From Bacillota bacterium (lineage in GTDB: Bacteria > Bacillota_I > Bacilli_A > RFN20 > CAG-826), in contig JAEZUH010000027.1 in assembly GCA_023443485.1 (NCBI GenBank), positions 1 to 13,813 of the forward strand: DNA of 13,813 nucleotides, written 5' to 3'. The notes below the pieces were generated by a model, which worked only from the letters and a program-made list of their open reading frames with translations, was not told the origin of the DNA and did no database searches. A program made the translations under genes and the position numbers. Shown here one piece after another: positions 1-6,034 of the stretch (position 1 is the stretch's first letter; every line of letters starts with the position of its first letter).

Positions 1-1181
1 GCACTATACATATCTCTCGAGCGATCAACGAGATTATGAGCTTCATCTACAAGAGCCAAATAATGACTAGCATCTTCTTCAAAATATCGCTTCATAAATG
101 ATATTGGATCAAAGACATAATTATAATCACAGATGATTAAGTCGCAGAATAGCGAGAGATCAAGTTCTAATTCAAAGGGACAGATTTCGTTTTCTCGCGC
201 AATTGTGACAATTGTTTCGTAATTAAAAGTCGAATGGTCAAGTAGTGACTGCTTTAAAACGCCTTGTATTTTATTGTAGTAACCTTTAGCAAATGGACAT
301 TCATCGGGATTGCATGCTTTTCCACTCGAAAAACAGATCTTGTCTTTCGCGGTGACAACGATGTCATTGAGAATGAGCGATTCACTCTTTAATAATTCAG
401 CCGCTTCATATGCTGCTTCTTTACCAGATGTCTTTGCCGTTAAGTAAAAAATCTTACTTTTGTCGTCGTCAGCTAGAGATTTGATGAAAGGAAAAAGAGT
501 GGACATGGTTTTACCAATTCCGGTTGGAGCTTCGCAGTAGAAACGACCACTATTTTTGGTAATGCCATAGGCATACTTTGCAAGTTCTCTTTGACCTCTT
601 CGATATTTGTCAAATGGAAATTGAAGATTCTTGATTGAGATATCTCTTTGCTCTTGGTGACGAAAGATAATGTTAACAAAAGCTAGGTAATCATAGAGGA
701 GTCCAAAAACAAATTGTTCCAACTCTTCTTTAAGAAAATAATAGTAGTCCACCATTTTTTCTTTTTCTTTACCCTGTCGGATATATGTCATTCTCACTCC
801 AATTCGAGGAAGATTTTGCTCATATAGGAACATCAAAGCATAGCATTTGGCTTGTCCGAGATGCCAATCGTTGTTTTCTTCTTTAAAAGTGTTTAAATCA
901 ATGACTGAGGATTTTATCTCATCAACGATAAATTCATCAGAACTCTTTTTGATGATTCCATCCGCTCTCCCTTGTAATTCAATTGTCACATCATCAACAA
1001 GGAAGGTGTGCTTTAAAGGGTATTCACTAATGTAATCACTGCCTTGTTTTTCTTGAAAACTGGCATGGATGCGGCCGCCTTCTTGCATTGAGCTACGATT
1101 AAAAACGCGATTGTCGATATCTCCTCGTCTTAAAAGAAAGTCAACAAGTTGATGAACCGAAAGTTCCAATGATTTGTTCAT
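1..1181 (-). CDS. Partial DinG/XPD-family FeS helicase with N-terminal PD-(D/E)XK nuclease domain
   Basis: Reading from ATG at 1181, 393 complete codons are open and the gene runs off the left edge, so the C-terminal helicase half is missing. Seen: an N-terminal PD-(D/E)XK-like region with H39, GRADG (D74), DEIK (E88, K90) and a Q110...Y114 motif; Walker A APTGIGKT (residues 218-225); four candidate FeS-cluster cysteines C283, C290, C295 and C334 in the typical CNPDECPFAKGYY setting; a CDYNYVFDP motif; and DEAH at 379-382. Family knowledge: superfamily 2 helicases of this kind (COG1199) unwind DNA 5' to 3' during repair, and the nuclease domain resembles RecB/Cas4-type nucleases. Substrate and pathway are inferred only. 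No other in-frame start lies between the fmt stop and this ATG, and no Shine-Dalgarno site precedes it; a -10-like element abuts it. It follows the fmt terminator, so it is probably transcribed on its own. Confidence 0.88.
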   Translation of the reverse strand, partial: MNKSLELSVHQLVDFLLRRGDIDNRVFNRSSMQEGGRIHASFQEKQGSDYISEYPLKHTFLVDDVTIELQGRADGIIKKSSDEFIVDEIKSSVIDLNTFKEENNDWHLGQAKCYALMFLYEQNLPRIGVRMTYIRQGKEKEKMVDYYYFLKEELEQFVFGLLYDYLAFVNIIFRHQEQRDISIKNLQFPFDKYRRGQRELAKYAYGITKNSGRFYCEAPTGIGKTMSTLFPFIKSLADDDKSKIFYLTAKTSGKEAAYEAAELLKSESLILNDIVVTAKDKICFSSGKACNPDECPFAKGYYNKIQGVLKQSLLDHSTFNYETIVTIARENEICPFELELDLSLFCDLIICDYNYVFDPISFMKRYFEEDASHYLALVDEAHNLVDRSRDMYS

Positions 1182-1184
1182 ATG

Positions 1185-1193
1185 ATTATAGTA
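1185..1193 (-). promoter_or_regulatory. -10 region abutting the helicase start (possible leaderless promoter)
   Basis: On the minus strand TACTAT (1193-1188) lies six bases before the ATG at 1181, and a perfect TATAAT (1190-1185) overlaps it three bases from the ATG. TACTAT would place transcription initiation at the A of the ATG. No convincing -35 is seen 17 bases upstream, and no purine-rich ribosome site is present. Which hexamer is used is not decidable by eye. Confidence 0.45.
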
Positions 1194-1198
1194 AAGAA

Positions 1199-1222
1199 AA
1201 AGACTAGCTAATTCTAGTCTTT
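1199..1222 (-). terminator. Intrinsic terminator of fmt, overlapping its stop codon
   Basis: On the minus strand a 9-bp perfect stem AAAGACTAG/CTAGTCTTT (1222-1214 and 1207-1199) closes a six-base loop and runs into TTTTTC. Two bases of the fmt TAA stop (1223-1221) form the start of the 5' arm. The stem has few G/C pairs, so efficiency is uncertain. Confidence 0.7.
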
Positions 1223-2159
1223 ACTCGAAGATTTTTCCAAACAATTTTTGATTTCCATTAACAAATGAACGAAAGTCCATTCTTTTTTTGCCTTCTTTTT
1301 GGACTTCCAATATAGATAGTTGTCCATCATTTAATTGGACAACAAGCCCATTCTTATTGGCTTGAATTACTTCACCAACTTGTCCTTTGAAGGGTATTTT
1401 CACTAATTCGGCCCGATAGATTTTTACTTTTTCGCCCTCGAGGAGCAAATATGCCCCTGGTTTATCGCTCAACGCTCTTATCCAGCCCAGCACTTTTTCG
1501 GCATCCATTGATAAATCAAGTTTTTCTTGTTCAACTTTGATGCTAGGAGCAAATGTGACTAGACTTTCATCTTGAATTTCACCAGCCAGTTCGCCATCGA
1601 TGTATTTTGGTAAACTTTCGAGAATTAAGTCTCTTGCGGCCAATCCCATCTTTTTAAATAATGATGTGGAATTATCATCTGATTTTATCTCCACAATTTT
1701 TTTGGCATACATTCTACCGGCATCCATCTTGTCAATCATTTCCATGAGGGTCATTCCGGTTTCTTTTTCGTTGTTTATCAGTGCATACTGAATCGGAGCA
1801 GCGCCTCGATATTTGGGAAGCAAAGAACCATGCAGGTTCAAGCATCCGTATTGAGGAATATCTAACAGGGCTTGAGGAACAATTTGTCCATATGCCAATG
1901 TGATAATTAAATCTGGTTTTAATTCTTTTATAAAGTCATAGTCTTTGCGAATCTTTACCGGCTGAAAAACTGGTATCCCATATTTTTCTGCAATCACTTT
2001 TGTAGGGACTTTTTCGGTTTCACCACTTCTGCCAATTGGTCGATCGGGTTGAGCAATTAGACCAACAAAATGGTATCCGGCTTCAATGAGAGATTCGAAC
2101 ACAAAAGCACTGATGCGAGGGGTTCCCATGAATATAAGGCGTAAATTTTCTTTTTCCAT
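1221..2159 (-). CDS. fmt: Methionyl-tRNA formyltransferase
   Basis: It transfers a formyl group from 10-formyltetrahydrofolate to Met-tRNA(fMet), which bacteria use to initiate translation in the cytosol. The 312-residue product is normal length. The formyltransferase domain shows NLHGSLLPKYRGAAP with N108, H110 and S112, then ETGMTL, and MDAG with D146; N108, H110 and D146 correspond to the catalytic triad of the family. The C-terminal tRNA-binding domain follows from about residue 205. ATG at 2159 is chosen because the family start is close to the LRLIFMGTP strand; GTG at 2162 is directly in front and would add one residue. No Shine-Dalgarno site is visible, and a TATTAT hexamer seven bases upstream suggests a leaderless transcript. 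It is divergent from the phosphodiesterase gene. The usual partner def is not in this window. It ends in its own terminator before the helicase gene. Confidence 0.96.
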   Translation of the reverse strand: MEKENLRLIFMGTPRISAFVFESLIEAGYHFVGLIAQPDRPIGRSGETEKVPTKVIAEKYGIPVFQPVKIRKDYDFIKELKPDLIITLAYGQIVPQALLDIPQYGCLNLHGSLLPKYRGAAPIQYALINNEKETGMTLMEMIDKMDAGRMYAKKIVEIKSDDNSTSLFKKMGLAARDLILESLPKYIDGELAGEIQDESLVTFAPSIKVEQEKLDLSMDAEKVLGWIRALSDKPGAYLLLEGEKVKIYRAELVKIPFKGQVGEVIQANKNGLVVQLNDGQLSILEVQKEGKKRMDFRSFVNGNQKLFGKIFE

Positions 2160-2166
2160 CACAATA

Positions 2167-2172
2167 ATAATA
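2167..2172 (-). promoter_or_regulatory. Putative -10 box of fmt
   Basis: TATTAT on the minus strand ends seven bases before the fmt ATG at 2159, so initiation would fall at or next to the start codon. The sequence around it is nearly all A/T, which lowers the value of a hexamer match, and no good -35 is seen. Support comes from the same geometry at four other starts in the window. Confidence 0.4.
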
Positions 2173-2176
2173 ATTC

Positions 2177-2192
2177 ATTTTGTAAACAAAAT
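2177..2192. repeat. 16-base inverted repeat between the divergent fmt and phosphodiesterase genes
   Basis: ATTTTGT-AA-ACAAAAT: two perfect seven-base arms around a two-base centre. It lies in the roughly 50-base gap between fmt and the divergent phosphodiesterase gene, a few bases from the predicted -10 hexamer of each (2167-2172 and 2197-2202). It could be a repressor operator acting on both promoters, or chance symmetry in A/T-rich DNA. Confidence 0.35.
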
Positions 2193-2196
2193 ACAT

Positions 2197-2202
2197 TAAA
2201 AT
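2197..2202 (+). promoter_or_regulatory. Putative -10 box of the phosphodiesterase gene (leaderless spacing)
   Basis: TAAAAT is followed by six bases and then ATG at 2209, so the predicted transcription start coincides with the A of the start codon. A weak TTCATT lies 17 bases upstream of the hexamer. No Shine-Dalgarno site is present. Confidence 0.45.
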
Positions 2203-2208
2203 GTGTGC

Positions 2209-2655
2209 ATGAAAATCGCTTTATGTGCAGATAGTCACGGCAATAATGTCGCGCTAGATGAAATACGCAAAAGATTCCCTAATTGCGATTTATACCTTCA
2301 CGCAGGGGATGGAGAAACATCTTCCTCAAGCACTTTTCCTTTTGAAATGGTTAGGGGCAATCGGGACTGGGATACAAATTTACCCGATAAGTTATTATTC
2401 ATGACACCTTATGGCTCACTATTTATGCAACATACCCCAAAAATAGCTGCCTCCTTTTTAAAAGAGCACAAGATAAAAATCTTTATTCACGGCCATACTC
2501 ACGCAAGAAAATATTTTGAAAAAGATGGCATAATTTGTATTAATCCAGGATCAATATCATTCTCACGAGATGGCCATGATTTATCGTTTGCCGTAATTGA
2601 CATTAGTCAAGAACAGGTGAAGATCAATTTCTATAGTCTTCTCGACAAAAAGTAA
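2209..2655 (+). CDS. YfcE/MJ0936-family metallophosphoesterase
   Basis: A 148-residue calcineurin-like phosphoesterase of the short YfcE/MJ0936 type, probably cytosolic because no signal peptide or membrane segment is seen. Metal-ligand motifs in order: ADSHGN (D8, H10), HAGD (D34), GNRD (N51, R52, D53), QHTP (H75), HGHTH (H94, H96, H98), and the family hallmark INPGSIS (112-118). Members hydrolyse phosphodiesters in vitro with Mn or other divalent metals; the physiological substrate is generally unknown and cannot be read here. ATG at 2209 is preferred because MKIALCADSHG matches family starts; an in-frame GTG lies at 2203. The transcript is probably leaderless. The next gene has its own promoter overlapping this gene's 3' end. 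Confidence 0.9.
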   Translation: MKIALCADSHGNNVALDEIRKRFPNCDLYLHAGDGETSSSSTFPFEMVRGNRDWDTNLPDKLLFMTPYGSLFMQHTPKIAASFLKEHKIKIFIHGHTHARKYFEKDGIICINPGSISFSRDGHDLSFAVIDISQEQVKINFYSLLDKK

Positions 2656-2670
2656 AATATCTAATATTAT
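2642..2670 (+). promoter_or_regulatory. Promoter of the acyl ligase-ACP gene
   Basis: TCGACA (2642-2647) and TATTAT (2665-2670) are separated by 17 bases, each one mismatch from the sigma-70/SigA consensus. The -35 lies inside the last codons of the phosphodiesterase gene. Initiation near 2677 gives a leader of about 20 bases containing GGGGAG (2683-2688), eight bases from ATG at 2697. Confidence 0.65.
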
Positions 2671-2696
2671 TTACGAAGAAACGGGGAGAAATTTCT

Positions 2697-4688
2697 ATGT
2701 ATCCTGAATACAAAAAGGTCGACGAATTTATTAGATCAGCATCTCTCGTCATGAACAAAAATAAGACAATGCAAGATGTATTCACTCTTATTTGCCAAAG
2801 AAATGCAAACAAGGTAGCAGTTGAATATTACGATATAAAAGGTAAATTAAAGCACTATAAATATAGTAAGATGAAGGTTAATGTTTTTTCGTTTGCCTCC
2901 ACAATTAACAATATTTTAAAAGCCGATGGTCTCCACTACCCAGTTGGATTAAAGATTGCCAACAATCAGCATTGGGGGGAAATGTTTTGGGCTATTTTAA
3001 TGGCTGGGTATAAACCACTGTTAATTGATGCTAGGCTTCCCAAAGAAGGAACAAGTAACATCCTCACCCAGAGCCATGCCATCGCGATTGTTACTGATGA
3101 TGTTTACTCCTACGATGTTACCAAGATTTCGTTTGACGACATCGTAGACATTAAAGTCACCAATACCATTTCTCCAGTTTGGGAAAATGAAGTGATCTTT
3201 TGCTCGAGTGGAACAACTGGTGATGTCAAATTAATGATTTATAATGGCGAGGCGATTTGCCATCAAATTTGTTGCTCTTTGGATTTGCCAAAAGAAACCA
3301 AAGATATAATGTACCCCGAAAAATACGGTAAACTCAAGATTTTAGCGATGATTCCTTTTCATCATATCTTCGGTTTCGTCGCAGTCTTTTTATGGTATAC
3401 CTTCTATGGAAAAACGATGGTTTTCCCTCGCGCAATTACTCCAAGTGAAATTCAAAAAGTTTGTCAAAAAAATGGTGTTACTCATGTTTACAGTGTCCCT
3501 CTATTCTGGGATAGTCTCGCTTTAAACACCCAAAGAAAAGTCGAGTTATTAGAACCTGAAAGAAAAGAATTGTTTCAAAAATTCATGCAATATAATCTTG
3601 GCAAAGTTTCCAAGAAAGAGGCCGGGAAAGCTGGATGGGATATTACGCGTTGTGTGATTCAAAAAATGCTTCTTGGACCCAAACTTAGATTTTGTATTTC
3701 TGGGGGTGGCTTCCTTTCTAACGAAACCATTACCACTATTAACGCTCTTGGCTATCCTCTATCCAATGGATATGGGATGACAGAAATCGGTGTCACTTCT
3801 GTCGAATTGTCAAGTGATGTAAATGAAAGGTTAAAATGTAGCATTGGTAAGCCTTTCCACGGTGTCGAATACAAGATTGGTGATAATCATGAATTATTAG
3901 TCAAATCACCAACATTACATATTCGCGAAATCATCGGAGGAAAAGAACAAAAAACTATCTTGGACAAAGATGGATTCTTTCAAACTGGTGACATTGCCGA
4001 ATCCGATCAGGATGGCCGCTATTATTTGAAAGGTAGAATCAAAGATATCATTATAAACGCTAATGGCGAGAATATTTTTCCTGATGAACTTGAAGAATCA
4101 TTCAAGTCAATTTCTTTTGTCGGTCACCTTGTTGTTTTAGGCGTTAAAATAGCCAACTCCCATGAAGAAAAGGTTACTCTTGTCCTCGAACTTGAAAACG
4201 GAGTTACTGATGAGCAATTGGAAATGGTGAAAGCTCAAGTCAAAGAAAGAGCCCAACATTTGCCTCATAATGTCAAAATATCTGATGTTTTCTTAGCAAA
4301 GAATAAGTTGCCCCTAGCTAATGGTATCAAGGTTAAGAGATTCTTAGTGAAAAAGAGCCTTGAAAACGGTTCAAAAGACTATGTTTCAATTAATGTCAAA
4401 AAAGAAACCAAAAAGTTTGATGGATTTGATGAAAAAACAATTAATTCAATTTTGGTTCCAATGAGAGAGATTTTTGCCAAGGTTCTTGTCCTCTCGGCTT
4501 TCAAAATTGAAGATGACGCTAACTGGATTGATGATTTAGGCGGCGACTCAATGAATTATGTTGAGTTGATTAAGGAAGTCCAAGAAAGATTCGATATCAC
4601 ATTCCCGGAAGAAAAACTCGGGGTAATGGCCACAGTAAACGATTTTGTTTATGAAGTGGCGGTCCTTATAAAGGAAAATGCAAAATAA
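2697..4688 (+). CDS. Long-chain acyl-AMP ligase fused to a C-terminal acyl carrier domain
   Basis: A 663-residue ANL-superfamily adenylating enzyme with an in-cis carrier domain. Seen: P-loop SSGTTGDVK (170-178), HHIFG (222-226), NGYGMTE (357-363), TGD (430-432), GRIKD (446-450), and an NGIKVKR segment (542-548) whose K545 aligns with the catalytic lysine of long-chain acyl-CoA synthetases. The helical insertion at about 285-330 before SGGGFLS also resembles long-chain enzymes. The last 75 residues are a carrier protein with LGGDS, S618 being the expected phosphopantetheine site. Family knowledge: such proteins make acyl-AMP from a carboxylic acid and ATP, then load a thiol; here the self-contained carrier is the likely acceptor. 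A long-chain fatty acid substrate is inferred. No condensing enzyme, thioesterase or phosphopantetheinyl transferase is nearby. It has its own promoter and a clear ribosome site, and its neighbours are housekeeping genes. Confidence 0.88.
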   Translation: MYPEYKKVDEFIRSASLVMNKNKTMQDVFTLICQRNANKVAVEYYDIKGKLKHYKYSKMKVNVFSFASTINNILKADGLHYPVGLKIANNQHWGEMFWAILMAGYKPLLIDARLPKEGTSNILTQSHAIAIVTDDVYSYDVTKISFDDIVDIKVTNTISPVWENEVIFCSSGTTGDVKLMIYNGEAICHQICCSLDLPKETKDIMYPEKYGKLKILAMIPFHHIFGFVAVFLWYTFYGKTMVFPRAITPSEIQKVCQKNGVTHVYSVPLFWDSLALNTQRKVELLEPERKELFQKFMQYNLGKVSKKEAGKAGWDITRCVIQKMLLGPKLRFCISGGGFLSNETITTINALGYPLSNGYGMTEIGVTSVELSSDVNERLKCSIGKPFHGVEYKIGDNHELLVKSPTLHIREIIGGKEQKTILDKDGFFQTGDIAESDQDGRYYLKGRIKDIIINANGENIFPDELEESFKSISFVGHLVVLGVKIANSHEEKVTLVLELENGVTDEQLEMVKAQVKERAQHLPHNVKISDVFLAKNKLPLANGIKVKRFLVKKSLENGSKDYVSINVKKETKKFDGFDEKTINSILVPMREIFAKVLVLSAFKIEDDANWIDDLGGDSMNYVELIKEVQERFDITFPEEKLGVMATVNDFVYEVAVLIKENAK

Positions 4689-4700
4689 CACATAAATAAT

Positions 4701-4729
4701 TTGCATTATTTGCCCACATTTGATAACAT
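4701..4729 (+). promoter_or_regulatory. Extended -10 promoter of rpsT
   Basis: TTGCAT (4701-4706) is followed after 17 bases by TAACAT (4724-4729), which is preceded by TGA to give an extended -10 (TGaTAACAT). Initiation near 4736 gives a leader of about 22 bases with the AGAGG ribosome site. It lies in the 69-base gap after the ligase gene. Confidence 0.65.
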
Positions 4730-4757
4730 AACAAACGATATTGAAAGAGGAAGATTC

Positions 4758-5021
4758 ATGGCAAACATAAAATCACAAATTAAACGTATCGCAACAAACG
4801 AGAAAGCACGTGTTAGAAACTCATCCGCTAAGTCAGCAATGAGAACAGCTGTTAAGAAAGTCAAATTAGCCGTTGAAGCTAAAGACTTAGCTAAAGCTGA
4901 AGTTCTTTTAGTCGAAGCTTTCCGTCTCATTGACAAGTCTGTTAGTGATGGTGTCCAACACCAAAACACTGCTGCTCGTCAAAAAGGCGAATTACAACGT
5001 TTAGTGAATATTATTAAATAA
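4758..5021 (+). CDS. rpsT: Small ribosomal subunit protein bS20
   Basis: The 87-residue product is an early-assembling protein that binds 16S rRNA in the small subunit. It has the family start MANIKSQIKR, a strongly basic N-terminal helix (NEKARVRNSSAKSAMRTAVKK) and the typical C-terminal stretch DGVQHQNTAARQKGEL. The reading frame is open upstream to 4701, but ATG at 4758 is chosen because it matches the conserved bS20 start and has GAGAGG-like purines (AGAGG, 4746-4750) seven bases before it. It is convergent with holA: the two stop codons are three bases apart, and the rpsT terminator lies inside holA. This convergent holA/rpsT arrangement resembles the one I recall in Bacillus. Confidence 0.97.
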   Translation: MANIKSQIKRIATNEKARVRNSSAKSAMRTAVKKVKLAVEAKDLAKAEVLLVEAFRLIDKSVSDGVQHQNTAARQKGELQRLVNIIK

Positions 5022-5024
5022 AAA

Positions 5025-5996
5025 TTAATAACTCTTGAAATTGATCAAAAACAATTCAAAACCATAATAGCGGTCGATTTGACCGCTTTTAATTTGCAAA
5101 TCAAGGTTGAATAAGTCATCGAGAGTTCGACAAATTGCATTAGAAGTAATGGAACGGACTGATCGTAGCATTATTTGAACACGAATTGGATTTAGATGAA
5201 GTTCGTTGGCAATTGCGTTTGATTCAAGACCTTTATTGAACAAGAAAGAAATTTGATTCAGTAAGCGGAACTGGTTGGCCAACATGCTGATAAGAGTAAC
5301 GGGTTCGACCATCGCCACTTGTAAATCGCGGTATAGTCCTAAAGCTTCCGAAATTTTCTTTTGCACTAAATAATTGAATAGTAAAAACGCATTGTCATCT
5401 AAAGGTCTAGTCACCATCTTTATGACGTCTTCATATGTTATATGATCGGTGTAAAGTTCTAAAATTGCGACACTGTTTTGAAATAAAGAGACATCCCCCG
5501 ATGTTCTTTGACCTAATTCATACAAAGCATCATTATCGATTCTCATTTTTTTCAGTTCTCGACAATATTGGGCAACATAACTATTCCATTGATCAGCAGT
5601 TGGATCAATAATCTCAAAGGTTTTGCCTTTTTGCTGTAATAACTTAAAAATATCACACGTTTTATCAATGCTTGAGGAAGGAACAATTAAAACTAAATCG
5701 CATTCCTCAGAAGGTTTATCAATAAATTTTTTCAAAACATCGTAGTCTTGCTCACTCTCAATTTTATTGCGTGGTTTGGGTTTTAACAAAAAATAGCAAG
5801 AATCGACAACCACCACCTTATGTTCATATCCAAGGGGCAAAGAATTAGCGTCGCTGATGCATTCTTGAATTAAAGTAAGGCTTCCGTCGTATCGAACGAA
5901 ATTCATTTCATCCTTGTCAGGAAGTCTTTCTTTAATAATAGCGTTGAGCCTTTTCTTAATTGTGGGGGCCTGATTGCCATATATTAAATAAATCAT
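5025..5996 (-). CDS. holA: DNA polymerase III delta subunit (clamp loader)
   Basis: The delta subunit of the clamp-loader complex opens the beta sliding clamp so it can be placed on DNA. The 323-residue product has the characteristic start MIYLIYGNQAP, an N-terminal degenerate AAA-like domain, LVLIVPSSSIDK in the middle, the conserved VTRPLDDNAFLLFNYLVQKK linker region at about 200-215, and a helical C-terminal domain with ISMLANQFRLL. It is slightly shorter than typical Bacillus homologues. It lies 20 bases after comEC, but a terminator and a -10 element sit in that gap, so it probably has its own transcript. ATG at 5996 has no Shine-Dalgarno site. Its last codons encode the hairpin that ends rpsT on the other strand. 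Confidence 0.93.
   Translation of the reverse strand: MIYLIYGNQAPTIKKRLNAIIKERLPDKDEMNFVRYDGSLTLIQECISDANSLPLGYEHKVVVVDSCYFLLKPKPRNKIESEQDYDVLKKFIDKPSEECDLVLIVPSSSIDKTCDIFKLLQQKGKTFEIIDPTADQWNSYVAQYCRELKKMRIDNDALYELGQRTSGDVSLFQNSVAILELYTDHITYEDVIKMVTRPLDDNAFLLFNYLVQKKISEALGLYRDLQVAMVEPVTLISMLANQFRLLNQISFLFNKGLESNAIANELHLNPIRVQIMLRSVRSITSNAICRTLDDLFNLDLQIKSGQIDRYYGFELFLINFKSY
5069..5090 (+). terminator. Intrinsic terminator of rpsT inside the holA coding sequence
   Basis: AGCGGTC (5069-5075), loop GATTT, GACCGCT (5081-5087), then TTT and TTTTAATTT-like sequence on the plus strand. The 7-bp stem has five G/C pairs. On the minus strand no T-tract follows, so it acts in the rpsT direction. It sits 48 bases after the rpsT stop and encodes part of the SGQIDRYYG segment of holA. 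Confidence 0.75.
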
Positions 5997-6002
5997 GTAA
6001 CC

Positions 6003-6011
6003 ATTATGACA
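6003..6011 (-). promoter_or_regulatory. Extended -10 promoter of holA (leaderless spacing)
   Basis: On the minus strand TGT-CATAAT (6011-6003) is an extended -10 with one mismatch to TATAAT. Exactly six bases separate it from the ATG at 5996, so initiation is predicted at the start codon. The -35 position falls in the comEC terminator hairpin and does not match the consensus. Confidence 0.5.
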
Positions 6012-6034
6012 AAAAACTACATAAAAATGTAGTT
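6011..6034 (-). terminator. Intrinsic terminator of comEC, overlapping its stop codon
   Basis: On the minus strand AACTACAT, loop TTTT, ATGTAGTT form an 8-bp stem (6034-6027 and 6022-6015) that continues into a T-run (6015-6011). The comEC TAG stop (6019-6017) lies in the 3' arm. The stem has only two G/C pairs, so it may be leaky. Confidence 0.6.

Noticed and set aside
2203..2208. GTG at 2203 as start of the phosphodiesterase, and GTG at 2162 for fmt
   Set aside because: Both would add only one or two residues before an ATG that fits the family start and the -10 spacing better; they cannot be fully excluded.
2531..2546. Lysine position of the ligase A10 motif apparently shifted (NGIKVKR instead of NGKI)
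   Set aside because: These coordinates only point to the neighbourhood; the motif is in the ligase at residues 542-548. Long-chain acyl-CoA synthetases have TLKxKR here, so K545 falls in the expected place and nothing is missing.
4694..4711. Hairpin AAATAAT-TTGC-ATTATTT after the ligase gene as a terminator
   Set aside because: The seven pairs are all A-U and no T-tract follows; it overlaps the rpsT -35 box and is better explained by A/T-rich promoter DNA.
4701..4757. N-terminal extension of the S20 reading frame (19 extra residues from 4701)
   Set aside because: The first codon would be TTG overlapping the -35 box, there is no ribosome site, and the conserved bS20 start MANIKSQ at 4758 has a good Shine-Dalgarno.
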